A stretch of DNA of 64,000 nt, from contig JAIUNI010000007.1 in NCBI GenBank assembly GCA_020161935.1, forward strand, positions 186,001 to 250,000, in the 5' to 3' direction. Positions within the stretch are counted from its first letter, which is position 1. Every line of letters begins with the position of its first letter. Made by a program: the position numbers and the translations under genes. The stretch comes from Chloroflexota bacterium (GTDB taxonomy: Bacteria; Chloroflexota; Anaerolineae; Aggregatilineales; Phototrophicaceae). The notes under the pieces are model-generated. The model did not search any database. It saw only the letters and a list, made by a program, of their open reading frames with translations, and had not been told where the DNA came from. Positions 26,630 through 34,975 of this stretch are shown in pieces.

Positions 26630-27325
26630 CTAGATGCCGGAATTGATCTGCACGCGCCCCAGATGCGCCATAAACTCATTGCGGGTCGATTGGTTCGAGC
26701 GGAACGCGCCGAGCATGGTGCTGGTGGTCATGCTGGAGTCGTGCTTTTCCACGCCGCGCATCATCGAGCACATATGCTTACCGTCCACGACAACCGCCAC
26801 GCCCAGCGGGTCAAGCACTTCGTTGATGAAGTTGGCGATCTGCCGCGTCATGCGTTCCTGCACCTGCAAGCGCTGCGCGAACATATCCACGATACGCGGG
26901 ATCTTCGACAGGCCGATGACCTTGCCGCGCGGGATATAGGCCACATGCGCGTGACCGATGAAGGGCAGCATATGGTGTTCGCACAAGCTGCTGAACTCAA
27001 TGTCCTTCACTATCACCATATCATCGTACTCGACATCGAAGATCGCGTTGTTAATCAACTTAATCGGGTCGGTACGGTAGCCGCTGAGGAGTTCGGTATA
27101 CATTTTGGCGACACGGTGCGGGGTGTTCAGCAAGCCTTCGCGGTTCGGGTCTTCACCCACCGCCGTCAGGATTTCAGTCGTTGCCTGCTCAATCCGGCTG
27201 CCGTCAACCGGCGGCAAACCGAGTTCGAAGATCCGCAAAAAGTCTTTCGACTTCATTTTGGCATCAATCTCAGTCGATGCGTGAGCATCGGCGATTTTAT
27301 GTTCGTCAATTTGTTTACTATACAT
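26630..27325 (-). CDS. folE: GTP cyclohydrolase I
   Basis: 231 residues; converts GTP to 7,8-dihydroneopterin triphosphate, the first step of folate synthesis, as a toroidal decamer. Zinc ligands are visible: Cys115 and His118 in SLCEHHMLPFIGHAH and Cys186 in KHMCSMMRG. Other signatures are NREGLLNTPHRVAKMY and GLSKIPRIVDMFA. The first 35 or so residues are a nonconserved extension. It is divergent from folB-folK with 184 bp between, so the folate genes share a control region. Confidence 0.97.
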   Translation of the reverse strand: MYSKQIDEHKIADAHASTEIDAKMKSKDFLRIFELGLPPVDGSRIEQATTEILTAVGEDPNREGLLNTPHRVAKMYTELLSGYRTDPIKLINNAIFDVEYDDMVIVKDIEFSSLCEHHMLPFIGHAHVAYIPRGKVIGLSKIPRIVDMFAQRLQVQERMTRQIANFINEVLDPLGVAVVVDGKHMCSMMRGVEKHDSSMTTSTMLGAFRSNQSTRNEFMAHLGRVQINSGI

Positions 27326-27509
27326 CCTGTTCCCCTTTTGTCTAGCTTTTGTACATCTATTATAGGGTATTTCTTGCCTAATAGTCCGAAATCTCAGCGG
27401 TTACTACCGACTTTCATATCCATTTCTCACTATCGTTTCGGAACTATTGTATAGTCCAGATGGCCTGAGTTTTGTTACACTTACGCCATTCTCATCGAGG
27501 AGTCATCTT

Positions 27510-27884
27510 ATGCCGAACGCCTACGACATGATTGAAATTGATAATCTTCGCCTGCGCTGCATCATCGGCTTTAGCCAGCACGAACTCAAAGACAAGCAGG
27601 ATGTCGTCATCACCCTCCGCATTGGAACCGACATGCGGCTAGCAGGTGAAACCGATAAGCCTGAGGATGCTTTCAACTACCGCACCGTGACCAAAGCCAT
27701 CATCACCCATGTCGAGGCTTCGCACTACGCGCTGGTTGAGAAACTCGCCGCTGCCATCGCCCGTATCGTCGTGGTTGATCACGCCGCGCCGTGGGTGCAG
27801 GTGCGCGTCCATAAACCCGGTGCGCTGCGCTTTTCGGACAGCGTGGGTGTGGTCATCGAACGGACGGCTGATGACTTCCGCTAA
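27510..27884 (+). CDS. folB: Dihydroneopterin aldolase
   Basis: 124 residues, the normal size. Cleaves 7,8-dihydroneopterin to 6-hydroxymethyl-dihydropterin and glycolaldehyde. LRLRCIIGFSQHELKDKQDV contains the first conserved block, with the catalytic Glu in HELKD; FNYRTVTKAI is the tyrosine/pterin segment; the conserved lysine is in RVHKPGALRF. The ATG at 27510 follows GAGGAG by 8 bases. It overlaps folK by 14 bp. Confidence 0.95.
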   Translation: MPNAYDMIEIDNLRLRCIIGFSQHELKDKQDVVITLRIGTDMRLAGETDKPEDAFNYRTVTKAIITHVEASHYALVEKLAAAIARIVVVDHAAPWVQVRVHKPGALRFSDSVGVVIERTADDFR

Positions 27885-28380
27885 CCCCTCGACCGCTTAT
27901 ATCTCACTCGGCTCGAACATCGACCCTGTAACCAACCTGCGCCGCGCCGTTGAACTACTCGGCCAGCGCACGACTTTACGCGCCGTATCCCACGCCTACC
28001 GCACACCGCCGCAGGGCTTCACCGATCAGCCGGATTTCCTGAACGCGGCTGTTAAAGTCACCACCGACTTAGACATTCTCTCGCTCAAACATGAGATCCT
28101 CGATTGGATCGAGCGCGAACTCAAGCGCGTACGCGACCCGAATAACAAGAACGCGCCGCGTACCATCGACCTCGACATCTCCTTATGGAATGAAGAAGCG
28201 TTCACTTACGGCGAGAAACCGTGGCGTGTCCCCGACCCCGACATTCCCCGCTTCGCTCACGTCTGCCTGCCCCTCGCTGAAATCGCGCCGGAGTATATTC
28301 ATCCGACCGAGAGGATAACCTTATCCGCCATCAGCACCCGATTTACTGATGCTCAATTTGACCGGCTCTCCCTCGGCTAA
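27871..28380 (+). CDS. folK: 6-hydroxymethyl-7,8-dihydropterin pyrophosphokinase
   Basis: 169 residues from the ATG at 27871, 14 bp inside folB in another frame. It pyrophosphorylates hydroxymethyl-dihydropterin using ATP. The chain opens with the family signature AYISLGSNIDP, followed by YRTPPQGFTDQPDFLNAAV (substrate loop), and RTIDLDISLW carrying the two Mg-binding aspartates (D-x-D). The order folB-folK opposite folE is a compact folate locus; folP is not in the window. Confidence 0.95.
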   Translation: MTSANPSTAYISLGSNIDPVTNLRRAVELLGQRTTLRAVSHAYRTPPQGFTDQPDFLNAAVKVTTDLDILSLKHEILDWIERELKRVRDPNNKNAPRTIDLDISLWNEEAFTYGEKPWRVPDPDIPRFAHVCLPLAEIAPEYIHPTERITLSAISTRFTDAQFDRLSLG

Positions 28381-28541
28381 ACCTGTTTCAGCGTTTAATC
28401 GGTGGGAATGCGCCCTACAGGATGTTGTAGGACGTGGTACAATCGCACCGTTTGAATACGCGGTAGTCGGTGACAGATCATTTCTGACCACGCTAACAGC
28501 CAATCGTGAACGGCTCACCGCTAACAGGAGTTTGCCGACCT

Positions 28542-29195
28542 ATGATCTTACTTGAATATGGACGTATCTTCATTCGCCGCGCGTGGATTATCGTACTGCT
28601 CGCCGCGTTAGCCGCCGCCGGTGCGTACTTCCTCGCCAAGCAGCAGCAGCCTATCTACCGCTCGGTGCAAACGGTACTGATTCAACCCGCCCGCAGCGAC
28701 AACGGCCTGACCATTTCCAGTAAGGAACTGCTCAACAACTACAGCTTATTATTGGACAGCACTTACACTGCCGCGAAAGTCATTGACCAACTGCAATTGG
28801 ATATGACACCAGCAGCCCTGAAAGGCGCGGTGGATGTCGTGGCGGATACGCTGACCATCTCCATTAAAATTTCGGTCGACTTGCCTGATGGTGAAATGGC
28901 AAACCGTGTCGCCAAAGCATGGGGCGAACAGTTGGTGATCTTCCGCAACGCCGAAAACCAGAAGGTGCAGCGTGCCGACCAAGTGAACGCCCTGCTGCAA
29001 GACGACCCCGTGTACGAACTCAACCGCCCGCGCCCGACCATCAACGCCGCCGCTGGTGCGATCTTGGGGGTTATCCTCGGCGCGATCATTATCTTCGTGC
29101 TGGAATTCCTAGAAAGCAGCGTCATCCGCCGCCGCGAAGACCTTGAGCGCACGATTGATGTTCCCGTACTCGCTGCCATACCCGACAACAACTAA
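28542..29195 (+). CDS. Wzz/YveK-type polysaccharide chain-length protein
   Basis: 217 residues from the ATG at 28542 (AGGAG 11 bases upstream). It begins LLEYGRIFIRRAWIIVLLAALAAAGAYF: a short cytoplasmic end then a membrane helix; residues 40-165 are the periplasmic/extracellular domain, and a second helix (AAAGAILGVILGAIIIFVLEF) precedes a cytoplasmic RRREDLERTIDVPVLAAIP tail, as in Wzz co-polymerases that partner a BY-kinase. The ATPase follows 85 bp downstream, as expected for a YveK/CpsC-CpsD pair. It controls length or export of a surface polysaccharide. Confidence 0.87.
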   Translation: MILLEYGRIFIRRAWIIVLLAALAAAGAYFLAKQQQPIYRSVQTVLIQPARSDNGLTISSKELLNNYSLLLDSTYTAAKVIDQLQLDMTPAALKGAVDVVADTLTISIKISVDLPDGEMANRVAKAWGEQLVIFRNAENQKVQRADQVNALLQDDPVYELNRPRPTINAAAGAILGVILGAIIIFVLEFLESSVIRRREDLERTIDVPVLAAIPDNN

Positions 29196-29212
29196 TACTG
29201 TAGGGAGCGTTT

Positions 29213-29293
29213 ATGACCCTTCCTTGCTCCAAAAATCGAAATACGATGACGAAACCCTTGCACACGAATAGGTATAACGAATGCCGAATGTAA
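29213..29293 (+). CDS. Possible 26-residue leader ORF before the BY-kinase gene
   Basis: An ATG at 29213 with GGGAG 6 bases upstream opens 26 codons ending in TAA at 29291-29293, inside the next gene in another frame. The kinase gene itself has only a weak AGG site. It may couple translation or may be a chance ORF. Confidence 0.25.
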   Translation: MTLPCSKNRNTMTKPLHTNRYNECRM

Positions 29294-29940
29294 ACCTCAT
29301 CACCCTGACCGACCCACGCGCCGCCGCTGCCGAAGCCTTCCGCAGCCTGCGTACCAATCTCATGTTTAGCAGTGTCGAAAATCCACTGCACACACTGCTG
29401 CTCACCAGCACCGCCAACAGCGACGACAAAAGCGCCACGCTCGCCAACCTCGCCGTCACCTTCGCCCAGAGCGGCAACAAAACCATTCTGGTGGATGCCG
29501 ACCTACGGAAGCCGAGCCAGCACGACATCTGGGGCGTACCCAACGACCGCGGCCTGACGACCATGATGATCGAGGACACGGCGATGTCCACCCCGCCGCT
29601 GGTGAACACCGGTGTTGAGGGGCTGCAACTGCTGCCCACCGGCCCGCTGCCGCCCAATCCGGCGGACATCCTCAGCAGCCAGCGCATGAACGCCCTGATC
29701 GGGGTACTCAAAGCCCGCGCCAACTACATCCTGTTCGACGCGCCGCCTGTCCTCGCCGCCACCGATGCCGCCCTGCTGGGTGCCAAGCTCGACGGCGTGC
29801 TGCTGGTCGTGCGTGCCGGCCACACCCGCCGCGAACACACCGTCCGCGCCCGCGAAGCCCTCGAACGTGTCCACGTCCGCATCCTCGGCGCAGTCCTCAG
29901 CAATGCGCCTAAGGAAAGTGTCAGCGGCGAGTACAAGTAG
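29281..29940 (+). CDS. CpsD/CapB-like BY-kinase family ATPase with altered P-loop
   Basis: 219 residues. The fold is that of bacterial tyrosine kinases: EAFRSLRTNLMFSS, the P-loop region TSTANSDDKSATLANLA, Walker A' KTILVDADLRKPS and Walker B NYILFDAPPVL. In the P-loop the expected G-(E/A)-GKS is SDDKS: lysine and serine remain but the glycines are gone. The C-terminus (VSGEYK) lacks the tyrosine cluster that such kinases autophosphorylate. It may bind ATP weakly or act as a structural partner of the Wzz protein just upstream. The start at 29281 is fixed by an in-frame TAA six bases before it. Confidence 0.85.
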   Translation: MPNVNLITLTDPRAAAAEAFRSLRTNLMFSSVENPLHTLLLTSTANSDDKSATLANLAVTFAQSGNKTILVDADLRKPSQHDIWGVPNDRGLTTMMIEDTAMSTPPLVNTGVEGLQLLPTGPLPPNPADILSSQRMNALIGVLKARANYILFDAPPVLAATDAALLGAKLDGVLLVVRAGHTRREHTVRAREALERVHVRILGAVLSNAPKESVSGEYK

Positions 29941-29948
29941 GCAGCGTC

Positions 29949-30770
29949 ATGCAAACCCCGAAGGATATTCGCGTTTCCAGTTGGGCGGAACTCAACGATG
30001 TGATCTTCTACCAAGCGTGGGATGAAGAACTCGGTCGCTACCGCACCCCCTACGCTTTTCGCGGCCTTTCGGATACCGACTACGACCTGAAAACCAGCCT
30101 CATCCGGCTCGGCGGCCCGTATGCTCAGTTGGAAGGTGCATTACTCCGCAACTTCAAGAAGTACGCCCACCGCGACACCAGCCCCGGCGACTCGATCTGG
30201 AATTGGCTCGCCGTCGCCCAGCATCACGGCCTGCCCACCCGCCTGCTCGACTGGACGAACTCGGCCTACGTCGCCATGCACTTCGCCACCATCAACCTCG
30301 ACAAAATCGTCGTCGATGGTGCGATCTGGTGCGTCGATGTGCGGAAGATCCAACAGTGGATGCCGCCTAAAGTCCGCGCCGTCCTCAGTGAGCAGTCCGC
30401 CAACTTCTTTCAGGTGGATATGCTGGGCCGCGTCTCCAGCACCCTCGCCGAGTTTGACAACCTCTCGCCCGACCCGTTCGTGCTGTTCTTCGACCCACCC
30501 AACCTCGATGACCGCATCACCAACCAGTACGCGCTGTTCTCTACCATGTCCAGCCCGACTGCCGTGCTTGACCAATGGATGGCCGATAAGCCGGAGATTT
30601 TCCAGCGCATCATTATTCCCGCCGCGCTTAAGTGGGAAGTGCGCGACAAGCTCGACCTCATCAACATCACCGAGCGCGTGTTGTTCCCCGGCCTCGATGG
30701 TTTGTGCGGCTGGCTCAAGCGTTACTACAGCCCGCGTACGCAGGCAGTTAAACCGCATGTCGAACCCTGA
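29949..30770 (+). CDS. FRG-domain protein
   Basis: 273 residues. The FRG domain is plain: YAFRGLSDTDYDLKTSL (the Phe-Arg-Gly motif), then WLAVAQHHGLPTRLLDWTNS and AYVAMHFAT, which is the conserved AQH-GxPTRLLDWT core of the family. FRG domains occur in phage-defence and toxin-like proteins of unknown biochemistry, often with membrane partners. It starts 8 bp after the BY-kinase gene and overlaps by 14 bp a 60-residue single-helix membrane protein. This arrangement suggests a two-gene module inserted in, or recruited to, the polysaccharide operon. Confidence 0.85.
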   Translation: MQTPKDIRVSSWAELNDVIFYQAWDEELGRYRTPYAFRGLSDTDYDLKTSLIRLGGPYAQLEGALLRNFKKYAHRDTSPGDSIWNWLAVAQHHGLPTRLLDWTNSAYVAMHFATINLDKIVVDGAIWCVDVRKIQQWMPPKVRAVLSEQSANFFQVDMLGRVSSTLAEFDNLSPDPFVLFFDPPNLDDRITNQYALFSTMSSPTAVLDQWMADKPEIFQRIIIPAALKWEVRDKLDLINITERVLFPGLDGLCGWLKRYYSPRTQAVKPHVEP

Positions 30771-30939
30771 CCTGCCGCCAGACGACGACCCCCAAACCGC
30801 GTGGGAAAAGCTGCCGAAGAACACGCCTTCGCGACAAGCCTTGCCACCCATGACCGGCGGTACGCGCTGGGTGTGGGCGTTCGGCATCTTGTTCCTTATC
30901 ATCGTAATCTTTGGCATCTTGCAAGGTCGAATCGGGTAA
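30757..30939 (+). CDS. Small single-pass membrane protein, partner of FRG protein
   Basis: 60 residues starting at an ATG 14 bp before the FRG stop codon. A polar, Pro-rich N-terminus (SNPDLPPDDDPQTAWEKLP) precedes one membrane helix (WVWAFGILFLIIVIFGIL) and a four-residue tail. The tight overlap implies coupled translation with the FRG gene. No family recognised. Confidence 0.7.
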   Translation: MSNPDLPPDDDPQTAWEKLPKNTPSRQALPPMTGGTRWVWAFGILFLIIVIFGILQGRIG

Positions 30940-30962
30940 TAATAGAGAGATGATGTTTTCTC

Positions 30963-31172
30963 GTAGGGGCGCACAACCATGATACCGCCACATAACAGCG
31001 TGGTAAGTGTGTTAAGCAGAACGGACGGCATATATGCCGTCCCTACAACGAACATAAAATGGAGATTATCTCCCTTAAATCTTCATGTAGGGACGCGATA
31101 CATCGCGTCCGTTTTCTCAAAACTTCACCCACCACGCTATTGTGTACACGTACCACACCTATGCGCCCCTAC
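30963..31172. repeat. Nested REPs: a REP pair within the loop of a larger GTAG-foot inverted repeat
   Basis: Outer unit: GTAG-GGGCGCA (30963-30973) and TGCGCCC-CTAC (31162-31172). Inside it are hairpin GGACGGCAT/ATGCCGTCC with CTAC (31023-31046) and GTAG with GGACGCGAT/ATCGCGTCC (31087-31110). It fills most of the gap before rmlA. Confidence 0.75.
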
Positions 31173-31206
31173 CTTTGTCTGTATAAGAAAATGAGGGATG
31201 AACCAC

Positions 31207-32277
31207 ATGAAGGGACTGATTTTAAGCGGCGGCAAGGGAACAAGGCTGTATCCCCTGACCTATACCAACGCCAAGCAGTTGATTCCGGTTGCCAATAAGC
31301 CCGTCCTCGTGCGGGTGATCGAGTCCATTCGTGATGCGGGTGTTGATGAAATCGGCATCGTCATCGGGCAAACTGGCCCGCAGATTCAGGAAGTCATCGG
31401 CGACGGCAGCAAGCAGGGCGTGAAGATCACCTATATCCCGCAGGAAAGCCCCGATGGTCTCGCCCACGCCGTCAAAATCTCGCGCGATTTCCTCGGCGAC
31501 GAACGCTTCGTCATGTTCCTCGGTGATAACGTCATTCAGGGCGGCATCACCCAGCTCATCAGCGACTTCGCCAAGAGCGATTGGAACAGCCAGATCGTGC
31601 TGAAAGAAGTCGAGAACCCCACCGCCTACGGGGTCGCCAAGCTGCGCGACGACGGCAGCATCGAGCAGTTGATTGAGAAGCCCAAGAACCCGCCCAGCAA
31701 CCTTGCCCTCGTCGGCATCTATATGTTCGACCCCTCCATCTGGGAAGCCGTCAACAGCATTCAGCCCTCCAAGCGTGGCGAACTCGAAATCACCGACGCG
31801 ATTCAATGGTTGGTCAATGCGGGCAAGCGCGTGTTCCCCCACGTCCACAAGGGCTGGTGGATCGACACCGGCAAGCCGACCGATATGCTCGAAGCCAACA
31901 GCCTCGTGCTGGAAGAACTCGTCCCCGGTATCGCAGTCGATGCCACCGTCGAAAACGCCCAAATTGACCGCCGCGTCACCATCGAAAGCGGCGCGAAGAT
32001 CATTAACAGCGTCGTTCGCGGCCCGACCATCATCGGCGAGAACACCATCATCGAGAACAGCTACATCGGCCCGTTCACCAGCATCTACCACCATGTCACC
32101 ATCCAGAACTGCGAAATCGAACGCAGCATCGTCCTTGAGCACAGCACCATCGCCGACATCGGCACGCGCATTCAAGACAGCCTCGTCGGTCGCCACGCGG
32201 TCGTCCGCCGCAGCGACGACAAACCGAAGGCGCTCAAGATGAACATCGGCGACCACAGCAATTTGTGGGTCGTTTAA
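31207..32277 (+). CDS. rmlA: Glucose-1-phosphate thymidylyltransferase, long form
   Basis: 356 residues. The start at ATG 31207 is chosen over 31198 because GAGGG is 9 bases from the former and abuts the latter. It makes dTDP-glucose from dTTP and glucose-1-phosphate. LILSGGKGTRLYPLT is the nucleotidyltransferase signature; GDNVIQGG holds a metal-binding Asp; EKPKNPPSN and WWIDTGKP are conserved. Beyond residue 240 a left-handed beta-helix of hexapeptide-like repeats (IIGENTIIENSYIG) makes it the StrD/long-form type. It works with rmlB and rmlD in this window toward dTDP-6-deoxyhexoses. Confidence 0.93.
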   Translation: MKGLILSGGKGTRLYPLTYTNAKQLIPVANKPVLVRVIESIRDAGVDEIGIVIGQTGPQIQEVIGDGSKQGVKITYIPQESPDGLAHAVKISRDFLGDERFVMFLGDNVIQGGITQLISDFAKSDWNSQIVLKEVENPTAYGVAKLRDDGSIEQLIEKPKNPPSNLALVGIYMFDPSIWEAVNSIQPSKRGELEITDAIQWLVNAGKRVFPHVHKGWWIDTGKPTDMLEANSLVLEELVPGIAVDATVENAQIDRRVTIESGAKIINSVVRGPTIIGENTIIENSYIGPFTSIYHHVTIQNCEIERSIVLEHSTIADIGTRIQDSLVGRHAVVRRSDDKPKALKMNIGDHSNLWVV

Positions 32278-32320
32278 TCCAGCACTGTGGCATAATAAGA
32301 GGCAGCAGCCATCTCAACAC

Positions 32321-32345
32321 GTAGGGAATGGTCTAAGACCATTCC
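32321..32345 (+). repeat. REP-like hairpin with a different stem (GGAATGGTCT) and GTAG foot
   Basis: GTAG at 32321-32324 followed by GGAATGGTCT-A-AGACCATTCC, a perfect 10-bp stem. Same foot as the other REPs but unrelated stem sequence. Confidence 0.7.
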
Positions 32346-32350
32346 GCATC

Positions 32351-32430
32351 TATTCCCCTCGCCATGAGGAGAGGGTAAGCGCCGTACTGAGCTTGTCGCA
32401 AGGAAGGCGCTATGGGGTGAGGGTTCCCTA
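32351..32430 (+). repeat. Repeat D copy with internal insertion
   Basis: CCCCTCGCCATGAGGAGAGGG ... GGGGTGAGGGTTCCC with about 30 bp inserted between the two halves; compare 35661, 38613, 43136 and 47957. Confidence 0.6.
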
Positions 32431-32494
32431 TATTCTCCCCCAACTTCCCTAGTCAGTCCTGTGCGTCACCTACGCACTATCTTTTGTGAGAACT

Positions 32495-33430
32495 ATGACC
32501 GAAATAACAATCACGCAGCCCATTAAACTGATCGCCATCGACCTCGACGGCACCCTGCTCAACAGCAACCACGAAATGACCGAACGCACCGAGACGGTGC
32601 TGAAAACCGCCCTCTCTAAGGGCATCCGCGTCATCATCGCCACCGGCAAAACCTTCCTGTCCTCGCGCCACATCGTCAAGCGCCTCGGCACGAACACCCC
32701 CGGCATCTACAATCAGGGGACGATCACCTTTAACAGCGACGGCACGGTTCACAGTCAGCAGGTCATCGACAAAGTGACTGCGCGGCAGGTCATCACCTAC
32801 GCCGAAGATCGAGGCTACATCGTCGGCGTGTACAGCGGCACGCGCATCCTCGTCCGCAAGCTGACCCAGCGTATGCAAGAGCTGACCACCTACTTCCACG
32901 AACCGATGCCGGAAGCCGTCGGCCCACTGCAAAATATTCTCGAAACCACGCCGGTCAACAAAATCATCATTTTCTATCCCCACGACCCGCGCCGTGTGCA
33001 AGCCCTGCGCTGGCAGCTCAGTATGCAGATCGACACCGGCACACGCTTGCTCTCGGCAGGCATTCCCGACGAACTCGAACTGCTGCCCACCGGCGCGTCC
33101 AAAGGTTCTGCACTCAAGGTGCTGCTCAAGGAGATGGGCATCCCCGCCAGTCAGGTGATGGCGCTCGGCGACGGCGAAAATGATGTCGAAATGCTCGAAC
33201 TCGCGGGGATCGGTGTCGCGATGGGCAATGCCAGCGAGCATGTCAAGTCCATCGCCAACGTCACCACCAAGACCAACGACGAGGATGGCGTGGCAGAAGC
33301 CGTTGAGAAGTACGTGCTGGCTCCGCTGGCAAAGGCCGCAGAAGCCGCAGCCGTGCCAACCCCGACACCGAATGCCACCACCGAACCCGCTTCACCCGCC
33401 AGCAAGGTGGAAGCAAGCCCTATCGCCTAA
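32495..33430 (+). CDS. HAD-IIB (Cof-type) phosphatase
   Basis: 311 residues from the ATG at 32495 (a GTG at 32486 is possible). HAD motif I is IAIDLDGTLLNSN, motif II near VIIATGKTF, motif III the lysine at GASKGSALK, motif IV ALGDGENDVEMLE. The cap domain between about 90 and 200 is the Cof/YbiV type that acts on sugar phosphates or cofactors. A 35-residue Ala/Pro/Thr tail beyond the domain (PTPTPNATTEPASPASK) is unusual for the family. It lies between rmlA and rmlB, so a sugar-phosphate substrate is reasonable (inference). Confidence 0.9.
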   Translation: MTEITITQPIKLIAIDLDGTLLNSNHEMTERTETVLKTALSKGIRVIIATGKTFLSSRHIVKRLGTNTPGIYNQGTITFNSDGTVHSQQVIDKVTARQVITYAEDRGYIVGVYSGTRILVRKLTQRMQELTTYFHEPMPEAVGPLQNILETTPVNKIIIFYPHDPRRVQALRWQLSMQIDTGTRLLSAGIPDELELLPTGASKGSALKVLLKEMGIPASQVMALGDGENDVEMLELAGIGVAMGNASEHVKSIANVTTKTNDEDGVAEAVEKYVLAPLAKAAEAAAVPTPTPNATTEPASPASKVEASPIA

Positions 33431-33452
33431 ATTAGCGCTATATTGATCCGAT

Positions 33453-33477
33453 GTAGGGGCAAGGTGCTGACTTGCCC
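33453..33477 (+). repeat. REP-like hairpin (GGGCAAG stem) with GTAG foot
   Basis: GTAG at 33453-33456, then GGGCAAG-gtgctga-CTTGCCC, a perfect 7-bp stem. It lies 30 bp before rmlB. Confidence 0.6.
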
Positions 33478-33504
33478 TTCGGGTAAACAAGGAGCATCAC
33501 CCTT

Positions 33505-34551
33505 ATGAAAAATATTCTCGTTACCGGCGGCGCGGGCTTTATCGGTAGCTGCTTCGTCCGCCGCATGACCAAGAGCCACCCCGAATTTAACATCATCGCC
33601 TTCGACAAGCTGACCTACGCCGGTAATATGGATAACCTGCTGCCTGTCAGCGGCGCGTCCAACTTCCAGTTTGTGCAAGGTGATATTGCCGACCGCGAAG
33701 CCGTCATGAGCGCCTACGAAACGCACGGTGTCGATACCGTTGTCAACTTCGCCGCCGAGTCACACGTTGACCGCAGCATTCTCTCGCCGGATGCCTTCAT
33801 CAACTCGAACACCGTCGGCGTACATATCCTGCTCGAATCCGCCCAGAAGCACGGCATCGAACGCTTCTTGCACGTTTCCACCGATGAAGTGTATGGCGAC
33901 ATCGAAGGCGATCATTTCTCGCTCGAAGATGACCCCTTCAAACCCAACAGCCCCTACTCCGCCAGCAAGGCCGGTGGCGACCTGATGGTACGCGCCTACC
34001 ACGTCACCTACGGCATGAACACCATTGTCACCCGAGGCAGCAACACCTTCGGCCCCTACCAGTACCCCGAAAAGTTGATGCCCTTCTTCATCTCGGAAGC
34101 CATCGACGACCGTCCGCTGCCTGTCTATGGCAACGGGATGCAGGTGCGCGACTGGCTGCATGTGGAAGACCACGCGGGTGGAATTGAAACCGCGCTGCTC
34201 AAGGGTACGGCGGGGGAGGCATATAACATCGCGGGTGAAAACCAGCAGACCAATATTGATGTTATCCGGCTGATGCTCAAGCACCTCAATAAGCCGGAAA
34301 CCCTGCTGAAGTACGTGCCAGACCGCGAAGGCCACGACCGCCGCTACGCCATGAACGCCGATAAGCTCAAAGCACTCGGTTGGAAGCGCCTTTACGACGC
34401 GGAAAACTTTGATGCCGCCGTCGAAAACACGGTCAACTGGTATCGCACCAATGAGTCATGGTGGCGCAAGATCAAGAGTGGCGAGTATCTCGAATACTAC
34501 AAGCGTCAGTACGCCGCCCGCCTCGCCGCCGCTTCCGCCTCCCCGAATTAA
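33505..34551 (+). CDS. rmlB: dTDP-glucose 4,6-dehydratase
   Basis: 348 residues, extended SDR type. NAD site TGGAGFIGSCFVRR at residues 6-19; HVSTDEVYGDIEGDHF contains the catalytic Thr-Asp-Glu triad of RmlB; YSASKAGGD gives the Tyr and Lys. It dehydrates dTDP-glucose to dTDP-4-keto-6-deoxyglucose. The start follows AAGGAG. A perfect terminator lies 19 bp after the stop. With rmlA upstream and rmlD on the other strand at 43-44 kb this supports dTDP-rhamnose or a related sugar. Confidence 0.96.
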   Translation: MKNILVTGGAGFIGSCFVRRMTKSHPEFNIIAFDKLTYAGNMDNLLPVSGASNFQFVQGDIADREAVMSAYETHGVDTVVNFAAESHVDRSILSPDAFINSNTVGVHILLESAQKHGIERFLHVSTDEVYGDIEGDHFSLEDDPFKPNSPYSASKAGGDLMVRAYHVTYGMNTIVTRGSNTFGPYQYPEKLMPFFISEAIDDRPLPVYGNGMQVRDWLHVEDHAGGIETALLKGTAGEAYNIAGENQQTNIDVIRLMLKHLNKPETLLKYVPDREGHDRRYAMNADKLKALGWKRLYDAENFDAAVENTVNWYRTNESWWRKIKSGEYLEYYKRQYAARLAAASASPN

Positions 34552-34569
34552 TTACTCAACGCATCAAAT

Positions 34570-34599
34570 AAAAGGGCGAACCAATGTGTTCGCCCTTTT
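34570..34599. terminator. Bidirectional terminator after rmlB
   Basis: AAAAGGGCGAAC (34570-34581) and GTTCGCCCTTTT (34588-34599) form a perfect 12-bp stem with a T-run on either strand; it also follows the minus-strand DUF5615 gene. Confidence 0.92.
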
Positions 34600-34620
34600 A
34601 CGTTCAACCCATTCCAGATT

Positions 34621-34971
34621 TTACCGGAAAGGTAAATAGGTCACTTTATCTTTCCACTCATCGGGGTCACTCGCACTAATGATGAGGATTAGTTCTTGTA
34701 TCGCCACTAGTATGGGCACGGTGTCACGAATCTCAAACACTCCCGGCATCGGTAATCCATTTGCTATTCGCTCATAGGCGAAACCAACCATCGTTTCGAC
34801 ATCATGCGTCAGCAAGATGCGATCTTCTTTTGCAAGCCAGTCTAAAAGACTTGGATCATCAATACCTGCTATTTCAGTATCTTGAATACGAATGTAATCA
34901 AAATCAGGGTTTAAGCGCTGTACGCCGCGCAAAATACGGTTATCGAAATTTTCATCCGCCGCAAACTGCAT
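34621..34971 (-). CDS. DUF5615 PIN-like protein (probable toxin)
   Basis: 116 residues from the ATG of MQFAADENFDNRIL at 34971. FAADENFD and LLTHDVETM are the two Asp-containing segments typical of DUF5615/Mut7-C-like PIN-fold proteins, with GLADTYD-type partner gene directly upstream. Such proteins act as predicted nucleases in type II toxin-antitoxin pairs with DUF433. Four bases separate it from the DUF433 stop. Activity unproven. Confidence 0.8.
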   Translation of the reverse strand: MQFAADENFDNRILRGVQRLNPDFDYIRIQDTEIAGIDDPSLLDWLAKEDRILLTHDVETMVGFAYERIANGLPMPGVFEIRDTVPILVAIQELILIISASDPDEWKDKVTYLPFR

Positions 34972-34975
34972 GAAC

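Noticed and set aside
30141..31055. 304-codon minus-strand frame across the FRG gene
   Set aside because: The plus strand encodes a clear FRG domain; the opposite frame begins within a REP and is a shadow.
31222..32256. 344-codon open frame opposite rmlA
   Set aside because: It mirrors rmlA exactly, is composed of repetitive Asp/Val/Ala sequence, and has no recognisable domain; a GC-skew shadow of rmlA.
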